Source: Chrysosporum bergii ANA360D
Lineage (GTDB): Bacteria; Cyanobacteriota; Cyanobacteriia; Cyanobacteriales; Nostocaceae
Length of the DNA: 44,074 nt
Reading direction: 5' to 3'
Assembly (NCBI RefSeq): GCF_029891735.1
Contig: NZ_JANQDH010000048.1
Location: forward strand, 1 to 44,074
The translations under genes were made by a program, and so were the position numbers. The notes below the pieces were generated by a model. The model had not been told where the DNA came from, did not search any database, and saw nothing but the letters and a program-made list of their open reading frames with translations. The first letter of the stretch is position 1. Each line of letters begins with the position of its first letter. Below are positions 35,206-44,074 of the stretch, piece by piece.

Positions 35206-35297
35206 GACAACCTCGCAGCAAATTTGAGCAATTTAGTGAGATAATAAAGTCGTGAGGACAAGAACGGATGTAGTTTAATCACGAGGGGGAAAACAAT

Positions 35298-35756
35298 ATG
35301 AAACTCAAGCTATTTGCAGTTCTGGCCTTAGCAACTCCCCTAATTTTTACTAGCATAGTTAAGGCTAGTAATTCCCAAGACTTACAAAAGCTCAATTTGA
35401 CCAGAGAATGTGTCCGGTGTGACTTATCAGGAGTTAATCTCAAAGGTGCCCATTTAATTGGTGCTGACCTACGAGGAGCAAATCTCTCGGGAGCTAACCT
35501 GGAAGGAGTAAATCTGGAAGGAGCAGACTTAACTAATGCTAATTTGAAAGGTGCGAACTTAACAGCAGCCTTGCTCACCAACGTTAATTTTAAACGAGCT
35601 AATCTCAACGGGGCTAATCTAACTCGCGCTCAAATTTACGACTCTAATGTATACGGTGCATCAATGGAGCAGATGATCATCACTGATGCGGAAATCTATC
35701 ACACTGCAATCGGTATTGGTGGAGATGCAGCGGATATCTTCCCCGATTGGGACTAG
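35298..35756 (+). CDS. Exported pentapeptide-repeat protein
   Basis: A 152-aa protein with a signal peptide (about 1-23, LKLFAVLALATPLIFTSIVKA). Residues about 40-115 are pentapeptide repeats of the A(D/N)Lxx type (LSGVNLKGAHLIGADLRGAN and onward), forming a right-handed quadrilateral beta helix. Two cysteines in ECVRCDL precede the repeats, as often seen in cyanobacterial lumenal or periplasmic members. The C-terminus (GGDAADIFPDWD) is acidic. Function unknown. A 10-bp stem follows the stop as probable terminator. Confidence 0.9.
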   Translation: MKLKLFAVLALATPLIFTSIVKASNSQDLQKLNLTRECVRCDLSGVNLKGAHLIGADLRGANLSGANLEGVNLEGADLTNANLKGANLTAALLTNVNFKRANLNGANLTRAQIYDSNVYGASMEQMIITDAEIYHTAIGIGGDAADIFPDWD

Positions 35757-35787
35757 TATATTTTCATCAGTAACACTAATCTAGTTA

Positions 35788-35826
35788 ACTGGGGATGAAG
35801 TAAGAATATCTTGTAACATCCCCAGT
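35788..35826 (+). terminator. Terminator-like stem after the pentapeptide gene
   Basis: A perfect 10-bp stem ACTGGGGATG / CATCCCCAGT with a 19-nt loop, 32 bp after the stop. It is followed by AATATTTAAAATTT but not by a clean T-run. Confidence 0.55.
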
Positions 35827-35992
35827 AATATTTAAAATTTACAGGCATACATATCATACCCAGAAAATATGTTATTTAAAATACAGTTATAATCCAAGAG
35901 TAATCGGCATGGGGCATCGGCAGGACTTTAAAGAGTTAAAGAGACCGGGAGCGACTGTCAGACTAGTTCAGTAGCAAGTTGCAGTGAACGGT

Positions 35993-36030
35993 CAAGAATC
36001 ACCAACCCAGAATATCGGTGAGTATTTCAA
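35993..36030 (-). mobile_element. Degenerate IS200/IS605-type left end
   Basis: On the minus strand it reads TTGAAATACTCACCGA, a mispaired loop, then TTGGTGATTCTTGAC. This mirrors the left half of the unit at 17699 (TTGACATACTCACCGAC ... GTCGGTGATTCTTGAC) with several substitutions, so it is an eroded relative. Confidence 0.45.
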
Positions 36031-36167
36031 GAATTAATATTAATATGATGAATGAGTGACAAACACTCTGTGAGATAGCTTTAATAAACGTTTAAACTTG
36101 TATAAGTTATGAGGTTGTCTGGCTTTGACCTGATTTCTGCTTGAATAATTACCATTGACCATAAAAC

Positions 36168-36307
36168 GAGACGCAAGCCCCTGGCTATAGCAATACCTTT
36201 CGTACTGTTAATTGTTTTGAGCGTCTAGGGTGTTTTTGCCAGCACCATTGAAGGTCAGTTTGTGGACTCTTCAAGAATCCCCAGGCTTTAGCCTGGGGGA
36301 GTGTCAA
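36168..36307 (-). mobile_element. MITE-like unit, IS200/IS605-type ends
   Basis: On the minus strand it starts TTGACACTC (36303-36307 is TTGAC) with a perfect 8-bp hairpin CCCCAGGC-TAAA-GCCTGGGG (36279-36298) and GATTCTTGA. About 95 nt later comes a right-end-like GGGGCTTGCGTCTCG (about 36168-36182). No transposase frame lies between. Only the left hairpin is intact. Confidence 0.45.
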
Positions 36308-36487
36308 TGTCTACCTTGTAGTTGATGCAGTGGAGGTAATCAGGCGATTATGGTTGTAGGACAAAACCTTTTGTGCATCAAACCCAGTCCTACTCATGCT
36401 GTGGTGCATTCATTGCCCCGTGAACAGCCTTTTGGTTGTCATTGTCCGGCTTAGATCAAATCAACCGTTAAATTTAGAGGAGTAAAA

Positions 36488-36925
36488 ATGCAAGAACCGG
36501 AATTCCCAGAAACCAAATCTCAAAACCCAGCAGTGCCAGATATCAACAACCAAATGGGAACCATTACCAAACTCCAACGCCCTGTACAGTCTCAAGAACA
36601 GTGGCAAAAGTACGGTGAACAAATTTCTGTTTTTTTGGCAACACTGCCTGAGTACCTGGGTAACTTCTTTAATCAATATAAGCAGCCCCTGGTTAGCGTT
36701 GGTTTAATTGTGGCAGCAGTTGTTTCGGTTAAGGTACTCTTGGCAGTATTAGACTCTTTGAACGACATTCCTTTAGTAGCACCAAGTTTTGAATTAATTG
36801 GTATTGGCTACTCTGTTTGGTTTGTTTACCGCTACTTGCTCAAAGCTTCTACTAGGCAAGAGCTAACTAGTGAAATCACTACTCTCAAATCCCAAGTTGT
36901 CGGCAAAAATCTTCCAGAAGCTTAG
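36488..36925 (+). CDS. CAAD-domain (CURT1-like) membrane protein
   Basis: A 145-aa thylakoid-type membrane protein. The polar N-terminal ~45 residues precede the CAAD domain: an amphipathic helix (ISVFLATLPEYLGNFFNQYK), two membrane helices (about 70-90, LVSVGLIVAAVVSVKVLLAV, and 100-118), then FVYRYLLKASTRQELTSEI and a charged C-terminal helix. CAAD domains occur as stand-alone CURT1-like proteins that shape thylakoids, or appended to cyanobacterial aminoacyl-tRNA synthetases. This one is stand-alone. Good GAGGAG site 5 nt upstream. Confidence 0.9.
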   Translation: MQEPEFPETKSQNPAVPDINNQMGTITKLQRPVQSQEQWQKYGEQISVFLATLPEYLGNFFNQYKQPLVSVGLIVAAVVSVKVLLAVLDSLNDIPLVAPSFELIGIGYSVWFVYRYLLKASTRQELTSEITTLKSQVVGKNLPEA

Positions 36926-36965
36926 GTAAATCTGGCAACAGGCACAATTTAGGAGTTAATGATTA

Positions 36966-36982
36966 GCGGGCAAGATGCCCGC
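36966..36982 (+). repeat. Dispersed 17-nt hairpin repeat, copy 3
   Basis: GCGGGCA-AGA-TGCCCGC, identical in the hairpin to copy 1 read on the opposite strand, followed by TGCCAGAAAG. It lies in the convergent gap between the CAAD gene and hom. Confidence 0.75.
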
Positions 36983-37059
36983 TGCCAGAAAGTTTTGGGA
37001 GTTTTGTCAAGTGCAGGCACAATATGGCAATGAAAGCTAGATTCTCCCGTTCTTAACAG

Positions 37060-38346
37060 TTACAGCACTCGCAGTAAACTGGGAATACTATCTATGGCCT
37101 CTAAGGTTTGAATTTCTGCCAGAGCTTGCCGAAAATCTCCTTCTCGAACATCGTGGGACACCACCACAATTTCTGCTAGTCCCTTCTGAAAGCCTGTTTG
37201 CACCACAGACTCTAAACTAACGCCGTATTTACCAAAGCAAGTACCCAAATTACCAATAACTCCCGGTTGGTCTTTAGTGAGGAACCGGGCATAAAATCGC
37301 GTCACTAGTTCGGTAATGGGGGCAACTGGGGAGTAATGTTGATGTCTACAAGTTAAGAGGGGATTGGGTTTAGCTGTACTGGTTTGGAGAAGGGCAACTA
37401 AATTTAGGATATCTGAAGTGACGGCACTAGCTGTTGCACCCGCACCGGCTCCGGGTCCAAAAAACATCACCTGCCCAATGGGTTCCCCCTCTATAAGAAT
37501 GGCATTATAAACATCGTTGATGCTGGCTAAGGGATGTGCTTTGGGTACTAGGGTGGGATGCACTCTCACGGAAAGAGAGGATGAGTCTGTGTATTGTTTG
37601 GCGATCGCTAATAACTTAATCACAAATCCCAACTTTTCGGCATAGGTAATGTCTGTCTTGCTAACTTGGCGAATGCCTTCACAATACACATCTTCTAGAT
37701 TAATGCGTCCACCAAAGCCCAATGATGCCAGGATGGCAATTTTATCTGCCGCGTCTAGTCCGTCTACATCAGCTGTGGGGTCAGCTTCAGCATAACCTAA
37801 TGTTTGAGCGTCTGCCAAAACATCACTAAAGTTACTACCTTCCCTTTGCATCCTGGTTAGAATGTAATTAGTTGTACCATTAACTATACCAGTCACAGTA
37901 TGAATACGGTTAACACTTAAAGACTGCTTCAGGGGTTGAATCACCGGGATACCGCCCCCCACAGCAGCTTCTAACATGACATACAGCCCTGCTTGGTTGG
38001 CAGTGGTAAAAATTTCTGCCCCAAAACGGGCGATGGCGGCTTTATTGGCAGTGACAACGTGTTTACCGTTTTTTAAAGCTGTTATGATCAGCGATCGCGC
38101 TGGTTCCAATCCCCCCATCAATTCAACTACTATATCCACTGCCGGGTCATTGACAATGGCGGCTAAATCTGTAGTTAATACCTCAGCTGGCAATTCTACA
38201 CCACGGTTTTTGTCAAGGGTTCTTACTCCCACTCGATATATTTCTATTTGCTGTAATAACGGGTTACGTCCCGCAACATCTTGTAATAATTGCACTGTAC
38301 CTGTACCGACAGTGCCTAAACCTAATATTCCTAGTTTCACTCCCAC
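37060..38346 (-). CDS. hom: Homoserine dehydrogenase
   Basis: Reduces aspartate semialdehyde to homoserine, the branch to threonine and methionine. The 428-aa protein has the N-terminal Rossmann fold (LGILGLGTVGTGTV), the homoserine dehydrogenase core (ANKAAIARFGAEIF, GGGIPVIQPLKQSL, VNGTTNYILTRM, YAEADPTADVDGLDAADKI), and a C-terminal ACT domain (about 350-428, RFLTKDQPGVIGNLGTCF). The ACT domain is the usual site of threonine feedback. It is a monofunctional enzyme, not fused to aspartokinase. It lies 160 bp downstream of petH on the same strand, with a hairpin between. Confidence 0.96.
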   Translation of the reverse strand: MGVKLGILGLGTVGTGTVQLLQDVAGRNPLLQQIEIYRVGVRTLDKNRGVELPAEVLTTDLAAIVNDPAVDIVVELMGGLEPARSLIITALKNGKHVVTANKAAIARFGAEIFTTANQAGLYVMLEAAVGGGIPVIQPLKQSLSVNRIHTVTGIVNGTTNYILTRMQREGSNFSDVLADAQTLGYAEADPTADVDGLDAADKIAILASLGFGGRINLEDVYCEGIRQVSKTDITYAEKLGFVIKLLAIAKQYTDSSSLSVRVHPTLVPKAHPLASINDVYNAILIEGEPIGQVMFFGPGAGAGATASAVTSDILNLVALLQTSTAKPNPLLTCRHQHYSPVAPITELVTRFYARFLTKDQPGVIGNLGTCFGKYGVSLESVVQTGFQKGLAEIVVVSHDVREGDFRQALAEIQTLEAIDSIPSLLRVL

Positions 38347-38472
38347 AAATTTTGTACCCTCATTTGGCGAGTTTTGTTCTCAGCTGTCTACACTTACCAT
38401 CACCAGACAGTGATGTAAAAACAATTATAGGGCGAGTTAATCACCCACCCTACTTGATTAGGCTTTGTTAAT

Positions 38473-38496
38473 GGCTTGAGTTTGCATACTCAAGCC
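38473..38496 (-). terminator. Hairpin at the 3' end of petH
   Basis: Perfect 9-bp stem GGCTTGAGT / ACTCAAGCC with a 6-nt loop, 10 bp beyond the petH stop. No T-run follows on the minus strand, so it may stabilise or partly terminate the transcript. Confidence 0.55.
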
Positions 38497-38506
38497 GTAA
38501 AGTAAC

Positions 38507-40464
<1,958 letters not shown>

Positions 40465-41469
40465 ATGACAACTAAGCCGGAAAGGGTGGTATTGATTGGA
40501 GTAGCCGGAGACTCCGGATGCGGTAAATCTACCTTTTTGCGTCGTTTAACAGATTTATTTGGGGAAGAGTTCATGACAGTCATCTGCTTAGATGACTATC
40601 ACTGCTTGGACCGCAAGCAGCGCAAAGAAACAGGCATAACCGCTCTTGATCCTAGAGCTAACAATTTTGACTTGATGTATGAGCAAATCAAAGCACTTAA
40701 AGAAGGTCAAGCCATTGATAAGCCGATTTATAACCACGAAACCGGGACTATTGATCCACCGGAACGGGTAGAGCCTAATCATATCATAGTTGTGGAAGGT
40801 CTGCATCCTTTATACGATGAACGGGTGCGATCGCTGCTTGATTTTAGTGTTTATTTTGACATCAGTGATGAAGTCAAGATTGCCTGGAAAATTCAGCGAG
40901 ACATGGCCGAAAGGGGACACCGCTATGAAGATGTTTTAGCTCAAATCAATTCCCGTAAACCGGATTTTGAGAAATTCATCGAGCCACAAAGGGAATTTGC
41001 CGACGTGGTTCTTCAGGTACTCCCCACCAACCTGATTAAAAACGATACCGAGCGTAAGGTGTTACGGGTACGTATGTTGCAACGGGAAGACAGAGAAGGC
41101 TTTGAGCCAACCTACCTATTTGATCAAGGCTCAACCATCCACTGGACTCCTTGCGGACGTAAACTAACTTGTTCTTATCCTGGTATGCAGTTATACTATG
41201 GTTCTGATGTGTACTATGGTCGCTATGTATCTGTGCTAGAAATAGACGGTCAATTCGACAACCTTGAAGAGGTGATTTATATCGAAACTCATCTAAGCAA
41301 TACATCCACCAAGTATCAAGGGGAAATGACTCACTTGCTACTCCAACACCGAGAGTATCCAGGTTCCAACAACGGAACTGGATTGTTCCAAGTGTTGACC
41401 GGTTTAAAAATGCGTGCTGCTTACGAGGGTTTGACAACAAAAGAAGCAAAACTAGCAGTTCAAGTTTAA
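40465..41469 (+). CDS. prk: Phosphoribulokinase
   Basis: Phosphorylates ribulose 5-phosphate to RuBP, the Rubisco substrate. The 334-aa protein has the P-loop GVAGDSGCGKST with regulatory Cys19, and Cys41 in MTVICLDDYH; these two form the inhibitory disulfide. The C-terminal pair Cys230/Cys236 lies in WTPCGRKLTCSYPG. Other landmarks: PIYNHETGTIDPPE, IVVEGLHPLYDERVR, MAERGHRYEDVLAQI. All four redox cysteines of the cyanobacterial type are present, so oxidised PRK should be able to join CP12 and GAPDH. It is followed by an IS605-like end at 41485. Confidence 0.97.
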   Translation: MTTKPERVVLIGVAGDSGCGKSTFLRRLTDLFGEEFMTVICLDDYHCLDRKQRKETGITALDPRANNFDLMYEQIKALKEGQAIDKPIYNHETGTIDPPERVEPNHIIVVEGLHPLYDERVRSLLDFSVYFDISDEVKIAWKIQRDMAERGHRYEDVLAQINSRKPDFEKFIEPQREFADVVLQVLPTNLIKNDTERKVLRVRMLQREDREGFEPTYLFDQGSTIHWTPCGRKLTCSYPGMQLYYGSDVYYGRYVSVLEIDGQFDNLEEVIYIETHLSNTSTKYQGEMTHLLLQHREYPGSNNGTGLFQVLTGLKMRAAYEGLTTKEAKLAVQV

Positions 41470-41780
41470 CTCAGCATTGCTAATTTGACACTCCCCCCGG
41501 CTTTAGCCGGGGGATTCCGGTGTGACTGAGGTTCCTTGCTTTTACTAGACCTAGGTCTAATAGGAGTAGAGGTAAAATTTCTACTGGCGTTATTTAGCGT
41601 CAGGGAGACGGTAGTGTTTGCACGATTCAAATCAAAATTAATTTTATTTCCCTAATTTACAAAAATAAATCAAATACTAACTGTTGCGTGTCCTAATCTT
41701 GTTATGATTTCATACATTAGTTGCTGAACTAAATAGTCAAAATTTAGCCAGCAGTAATCGTTGAAAAGGAGGAACTCTTT
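41470..41780. other. Gap between prk and metK
   Basis: Starts with the IS605-like left end and its trailing sequence (41485-41640), then about 140 bp of AT-rich DNA that should contain the metK promoter. AAAGGAGGA (41765-41773) is the metK ribosome site, 7 nt before the TTG start. No ORF of note. Confidence 0.45.
41485..41640 (+). mobile_element. IS200/IS605-type left end with flanking remnant
   Basis: TTGACACTC, a perfect 8-bp hairpin CCCCCGGC-TTTA-GCCGGGGG (41494-41513) and GATTC match the pattern of the 36303 and 17699 ends. The downstream stretch includes a 14-bp palindrome TAGACCTAGGTCTA (41546-41559) and looks like the leader of such elements, but no tnpA or tnpB frame follows. The distal boundary is a guess. 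Confidence 0.45.
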
Positions 41781-43043
41781 TTGTCTAAACGCTATTTATT
41801 CACCTCCGAATCAGTTACCGAAGGTCATCCAGATAAGATTTGCGATCAAATTTCTGATACAATCCTTGATACCTTACTCACGGAAGACCCCAGCAGTCGT
41901 GTGGCGGCTGAAGTGGTGGTTAATACTGGTTTGGTACTAATTACTGGGGAAATTACTAGTAAAGCCAATGTCAATTACGTCAACCTAGCCCGGAAAAAAA
42001 TAGCCGAAATAGGCTACACAGACGCTGTAAATGGTTTCTCTGCGGGTAGCGCCAGCGTGCTTGTGGCTTTAGATGAACAGTCGCCGGACATAGCCCAAGG
42101 TGTGAATACTGCCCAAGAGACACGCCAGCAGAATAGTGATGAACAATTCGATGCAGTGGGTGCTGGCGATCAAGGTATCATGTTTGGCTTCGCCTGCAAC
42201 GAAACACCGGAACTGATGCCCTTACCTATCAGTCTTGCTCATCGCCTCGCCCGCCGCTTGGCAGCAGTCCGCAAAACAGGCGAATTGCCATATCTGCGCC
42301 CCGATGGTAAAACACAAGTAACTGTAGCCTACGAGGACGGGTATCCGGTAAGTATTGATACTATTCTCATCTCCACCCAGCACACAGAAACCATCGGGGA
42401 AATCAGAGATGAAGTAGCAATACAAGCCAAAATCAAACAAGACCTGTGGTCAGCAGTAGTGGAACCTATTTTTGCTGACATAGCCATTAAGCCTACCGAA
42501 GAAACACGTTTCTTAGTTAACCCCACTGGCAAATTTGTCATTGGCGGACCTCAAGGCGACTCTGGTCTCACAGGTCGGAAAATAATTGTTGATACCTACG
42601 GTGGTTATTCCCGCCATGGCGGTGGCGCTTTCTCGGGTAAAGACCCCACTAAGGTAGACCGTTCTGCTGCTTATGCAGCTCGCTATGTGGCTAAAAACAT
42701 TGTTGCTGCTGGGTTGGCTCAAAAATGTGAGGTTCAACTCAGTTATGCCATTGGTGTAGCCCGGCCGGTGAGCATTTTTCTGGAAACCTTTGGTACAGGG
42801 AAGGTGGATGATCAAACCCTACTGGAGTTAGTCAAAGACCAATTTGAACTACGTCCCGCAGGAATTATCCATGTTTTCAATTTACGTAACTTACCCAGTG
42901 AACGAGGCGGACGTTTTTATCAGGACATCGCGGCTTACGGTCACGTTGGGCGGAGTGATTTAGATTTGCCCTGGGAGCGCACTGATAAGGCTGAATTGTT
43001 GAAACAATTAGTAACACAGTCACTTTCAGCAGCGATGGCTTAA
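41781..43043 (+). CDS. metK: S-adenosylmethionine synthase
   Basis: Makes S-adenosylmethionine from methionine and ATP, the methyl donor for cbiD, trmB, trmL and the O-methyltransferase of this window. The 420-aa protein has [60 protein letters not shown] and the P-loop-like [20 protein letters not shown], all canonical. Start is TTG at 41781 with a strong AAAGGAGGA seven nt upstream. The stop is followed by a stem likely to terminate transcription from both sides. Confidence 0.97.
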   Translation: MSKRYLFTSESVTEGHPDKICDQISDTILDTLLTEDPSSRVAAEVVVNTGLVLITGEITSKANVNYVNLARKKIAEIGYTDAVNGFSAGSASVLVALDEQSPDIAQGVNTAQETRQQNSDEQFDAVGAGDQGIMFGFACNETPELMPLPISLAHRLARRLAAVRKTGELPYLRPDGKTQVTVAYEDGYPVSIDTILISTQHTETIGEIRDEVAIQAKIKQDLWSAVVEPIFADIAIKPTEETRFLVNPTGKFVIGGPQGDSGLTGRKIIVDTYGGYSRHGGGAFSGKDPTKVDRSAAYAARYVAKNIVAAGLAQKCEVQLSYAIGVARPVSIFLETFGTGKVDDQTLLELVKDQFELRPAGIIHVFNLRNLPSERGGRFYQDIAAYGHVGRSDLDLPWERTDKAELLKQLVTQSLSAAMA

Positions 43044-43076
43044 AGTGTCACCTGTAGGGAAAAGTTAACTAAATAT

Positions 43077-43105
43077 AGGCAGGAAGTTTCTCTAACCTCC
43101 TGCCT
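43077..43105. terminator. Stem between metK and the CcbP-like gene
   Basis: AGGCAGGA / TCCTGCCT (8 bp, perfect) with a 13-nt loop, in the 112-bp gap between convergent genes. Likely bidirectional terminator; T-runs are weak. Confidence 0.6.
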
Positions 43106-43155
43106 GGTATTTGGCAATATTGAAAGCCTGTTGGGCATTTCTCTGTTAGTGGTTG

Positions 43156-43536
43156 CTAGAATTTGTAACCTCTAGCCAGCCAATAGTGCCAGTCCGCGAT
43201 CGCTTCTTTTGTTTCTTCGTCAGTATCACTTGCTACTATATCTGAAAGTTTAGCAGTGAACACGTCTTCATCTTTACCATTGGGTTCTACCACTTCCACA
43301 TACATATCTTTTAGGCACTCATCATCTGGTGCCATTCCCAGCACCTCAACTGTTTTTTCCTCCACTGTGGCTGTTTTACGTGATTTCTTCTTTAAAGTAG
43401 CTATAAAGGGGACATTTAGGTTGTCGTCCAGGTAGTCATACCAACCCATTGCCCTCTCTTCTTTATCTTCAGCATCGACAATTATTTCTGTTTTAATGCG
43501 ATGCTCTCTATTTTCGTCGCGTTCAACACTAGGCAT
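43156..43536 (-). CDS. CcbP-like calcium-binding protein
   Basis: A 126-aa very acidic soluble protein. HRIKTEIIVDAEDKEERAMG followed by WYDYLDDNLNVPFIATL matches the start of the CcbP calcium-binding family (Pfam Calci_bind_CcbP). In Anabaena, CcbP buffers Ca2+ and its removal is part of heterocyst differentiation. Many Asp/Glu residues (MAPDDECLKD, ASDTDEETKE) could bind calcium. The C-terminal part, DWHYWLARGYKF, is aromatic. Compared with CcbP of Anabaena, orthology versus paralogy cannot be settled here. The N-terminal ~12 residues are very charged and the true start might be slightly downstream. Confidence 0.65.
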   Translation of the reverse strand: MPSVERDENREHRIKTEIIVDAEDKEERAMGWYDYLDDNLNVPFIATLKKKSRKTATVEEKTVEVLGMAPDDECLKDMYVEVVEPNGKDEDVFTAKLSDIVASDTDEETKEAIADWHYWLARGYKF

Positions 43537-43572
43537 AAGATCACAGCTTATGTATGATGCACCTTAATTAGT

Positions 43573-43616
43573 TTGACATAACCCCTGGTTGAAACACAGG
43601 AGATTTTAAACTGATG
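43573..43616 (+). mobile_element. Possible IS605-type left-end remnant
   Basis: TTGACATAACCCCTG, a loop, CAGGAGATT: same order as the clearer ends (TTGACA, C-rich arm, G-rich arm, GATT) but with only a 4-bp stem. Low confidence on its own. Confidence 0.25.
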
Positions 43617-43880
43617 TTGCTACGCGGACTGAAGACACGCTAGGCAACGCTTAACGATATGATTTATTAAATAATATCGCTTTGGGAGTCTCAAAGCTCC
43701 CTGACTCACCTTGACTAAGATTATACTTAGCTGTGTGACTAATTGAGTTGGCATCTTATGGGTTTTTCACCAGTTTGTAGATGCTCTTTTTGATTTTAAC
43801 TGAACAAAAATACTTTGTAAATACTCATGACCCTTTGTTAAGGACACCACAGGATAAATCCTGTTGATCCGCGTTTCATC

Positions 43881-43908
43881 CCCTAGGCTTTAGCGTAGGG
43901 TTTCTCAA
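43881..43908 (-). mobile_element. IS200/IS605-type end-like hairpin
   Basis: On the minus strand: TTGAGAAA, CCCTACGC-TAAA-GCCTAGGG, GATG. The TAAA loop and GC closing pair are the same as in the 36279 and 41494 hairpins; one stem pair is mismatched (G-G). Confidence 0.4.
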
Positions 43909-43931
43909 GCTCCCACTATGTTTTGATGTCC

Positions 43932-44074
43932 TTAATGTGCTATTTGCCCTTGTACCCAGTGACGGAAGGCGCGAAGCATGGGTATTTCGCCTATGTTGAC
44001 GCTTTCTTCCAGAAAACGGGGAATTTCCCTAGTTAAAGGTAAATTCGCAAAGGTGGGGGACGCATCACCAGGGA
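43932..44074 (-). CDS. 3' end of a possible Uma2/DUF820-type endonuclease-like protein
   Basis: A minus-strand frame is open from the window edge to the TAA at 43932. The 46 visible residues read ...FANLPLTREIPRFLEESVNI then GEIPMLRAFRHWVQGQIAH. The pattern I-P-x-FLE-S-xx-I-G ... AFR-WV resembles the C-terminus of Uma2-type (PD-(D/E)XK) proteins that are abundant in Nostocales. The catalytic part is outside the window, so this is tentative. Confidence 0.45.
   Translation of the reverse strand, partial: PGDASPTFANLPLTREIPRFLEESVNIGEIPMLRAFRHWVQGQIAH

Larger units (their letters stand above)
34937..35297. other. Gap between M23 peptidase and pentapeptide genes
   Basis: Contains the terminator at 34962-34984 and a candidate 49-aa gene at 35056-35205. 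The last 90 bp presumably hold the promoter of the pentapeptide gene; its ribosome site GAGGGGG lies just before ATG 35298. Confidence 0.5.
35757..36487. other. Intergenic region with mobile-element remnants
   Basis: A 731-bp gap without a credible gene. It contains a terminator-like stem (35788-35826), an eroded IS605-type end (about 35993-36030), a MITE-like unit (about 36168-36307), and, close to 36488, the GAGGAG ribosome site (36477-36482) of the CAAD gene. The segment 36031-36167 may be part of an older, decayed element. Confidence 0.5.
43537..43931. other. Intergenic region with several hairpins
   Basis: A 395-bp gap. In order: a TTGACATAACCCCTGG sequence with a weak stem (43573-43600), a GTTGCTACGCGGACTGAAGA stretch, a stem GGGAG / CTCCC (about 43684-43702), a palindrome ACAGGAT-AA-ATCCTGT (43849-43864), and an IS605-like hairpin on the minus strand (43881-43908). 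No gene seen. The two ends could be borders of a decayed element. Confidence 0.45.

Overview
The window comes from a cyanobacterial chromosome, most likely a filamentous, heterocyst-forming member of the Nostocales. The evidence is the dense scatter of the octamer GCGATCGC (HIP1), an AT-leaning base composition, and genes typical of oxygenic phototrophs: phosphoribulokinase, CP12, ferredoxin-NADP reductase with a CpcD-like N-terminus, Thf1/Psp29, a CAAD protein and cyanobacterial-type GshA. HpsJ-like, PEP-CTERM and CcbP-like proteins point to the Nostocales, but the species cannot be fixed from the sequence.

Layout. 1-0.4 kb: 3' end of a PD-(D/E)XK nuclease-type protein. 0.5-4.4 kb: a minus-strand run DUF3177 > small conserved protein > cbiD > guaA. 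4.7 kb: CP12 (minus). 5.4-7.5 kb: HpsJ-like and FIST sensory proteins (plus). 7.5-10.5 kb: metallophosphoesterase, trmB and an O-methyltransferase. 10.7-15.2 kb: YgfZ-like protein, a giant GH15/phosphorylase-kinase-alpha-like protein and a DUF1232 protein. 15.4-16.8 kb: an ExbB/ExbD pair. 16.9-19.7 kb (minus): thf1, a STAS protein and hemF. 20.1-22.6 kb: mrp and rodA. 22.9 kb: PEP-CTERM protein. 23.9-29.9 kb: an overlapping pair, a 1406-aa SF1 helicase and a PLD-type nuclease-like protein. 30.1-31.8 kb: gshA and trmL. 32.5-34.9 kb: LysM/M23 peptidase behind a long structured leader. 35-37 kb: a candidate 49-aa protein, a pentapeptide-repeat protein and a CAAD protein. 37-39.9 kb (minus): hom and petH. 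40.5-43 kb: prk and metK. 43.2-44.1 kb (minus): CcbP-like protein and the 3' end of a possible Uma2-like protein.

Most of the window is housekeeping. Three layers stand out. First, the helicase-PLD pair looks like a compact nucleic-acid-targeting, possibly antiphage, module related in composition to Mokosh-type systems. Second, several non-coding, hairpin-bearing remnants resemble IS200/IS605 ends without any transposase, at least two of them small MITE-like units. Third, a dispersed 17-nt hairpin occurs three times with compensating stem changes. CP12 and its partner PRK are both here but about 36 kb apart; the known regulatory cysteines are intact in both.

No rRNA, tRNA or CRISPR array was seen. 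Several genes use TTG or GTG starts supported by Shine-Dalgarno spacing (trmB, exbB, the STAS gene, the PLD gene, gshA, the M23 peptidase, metK).
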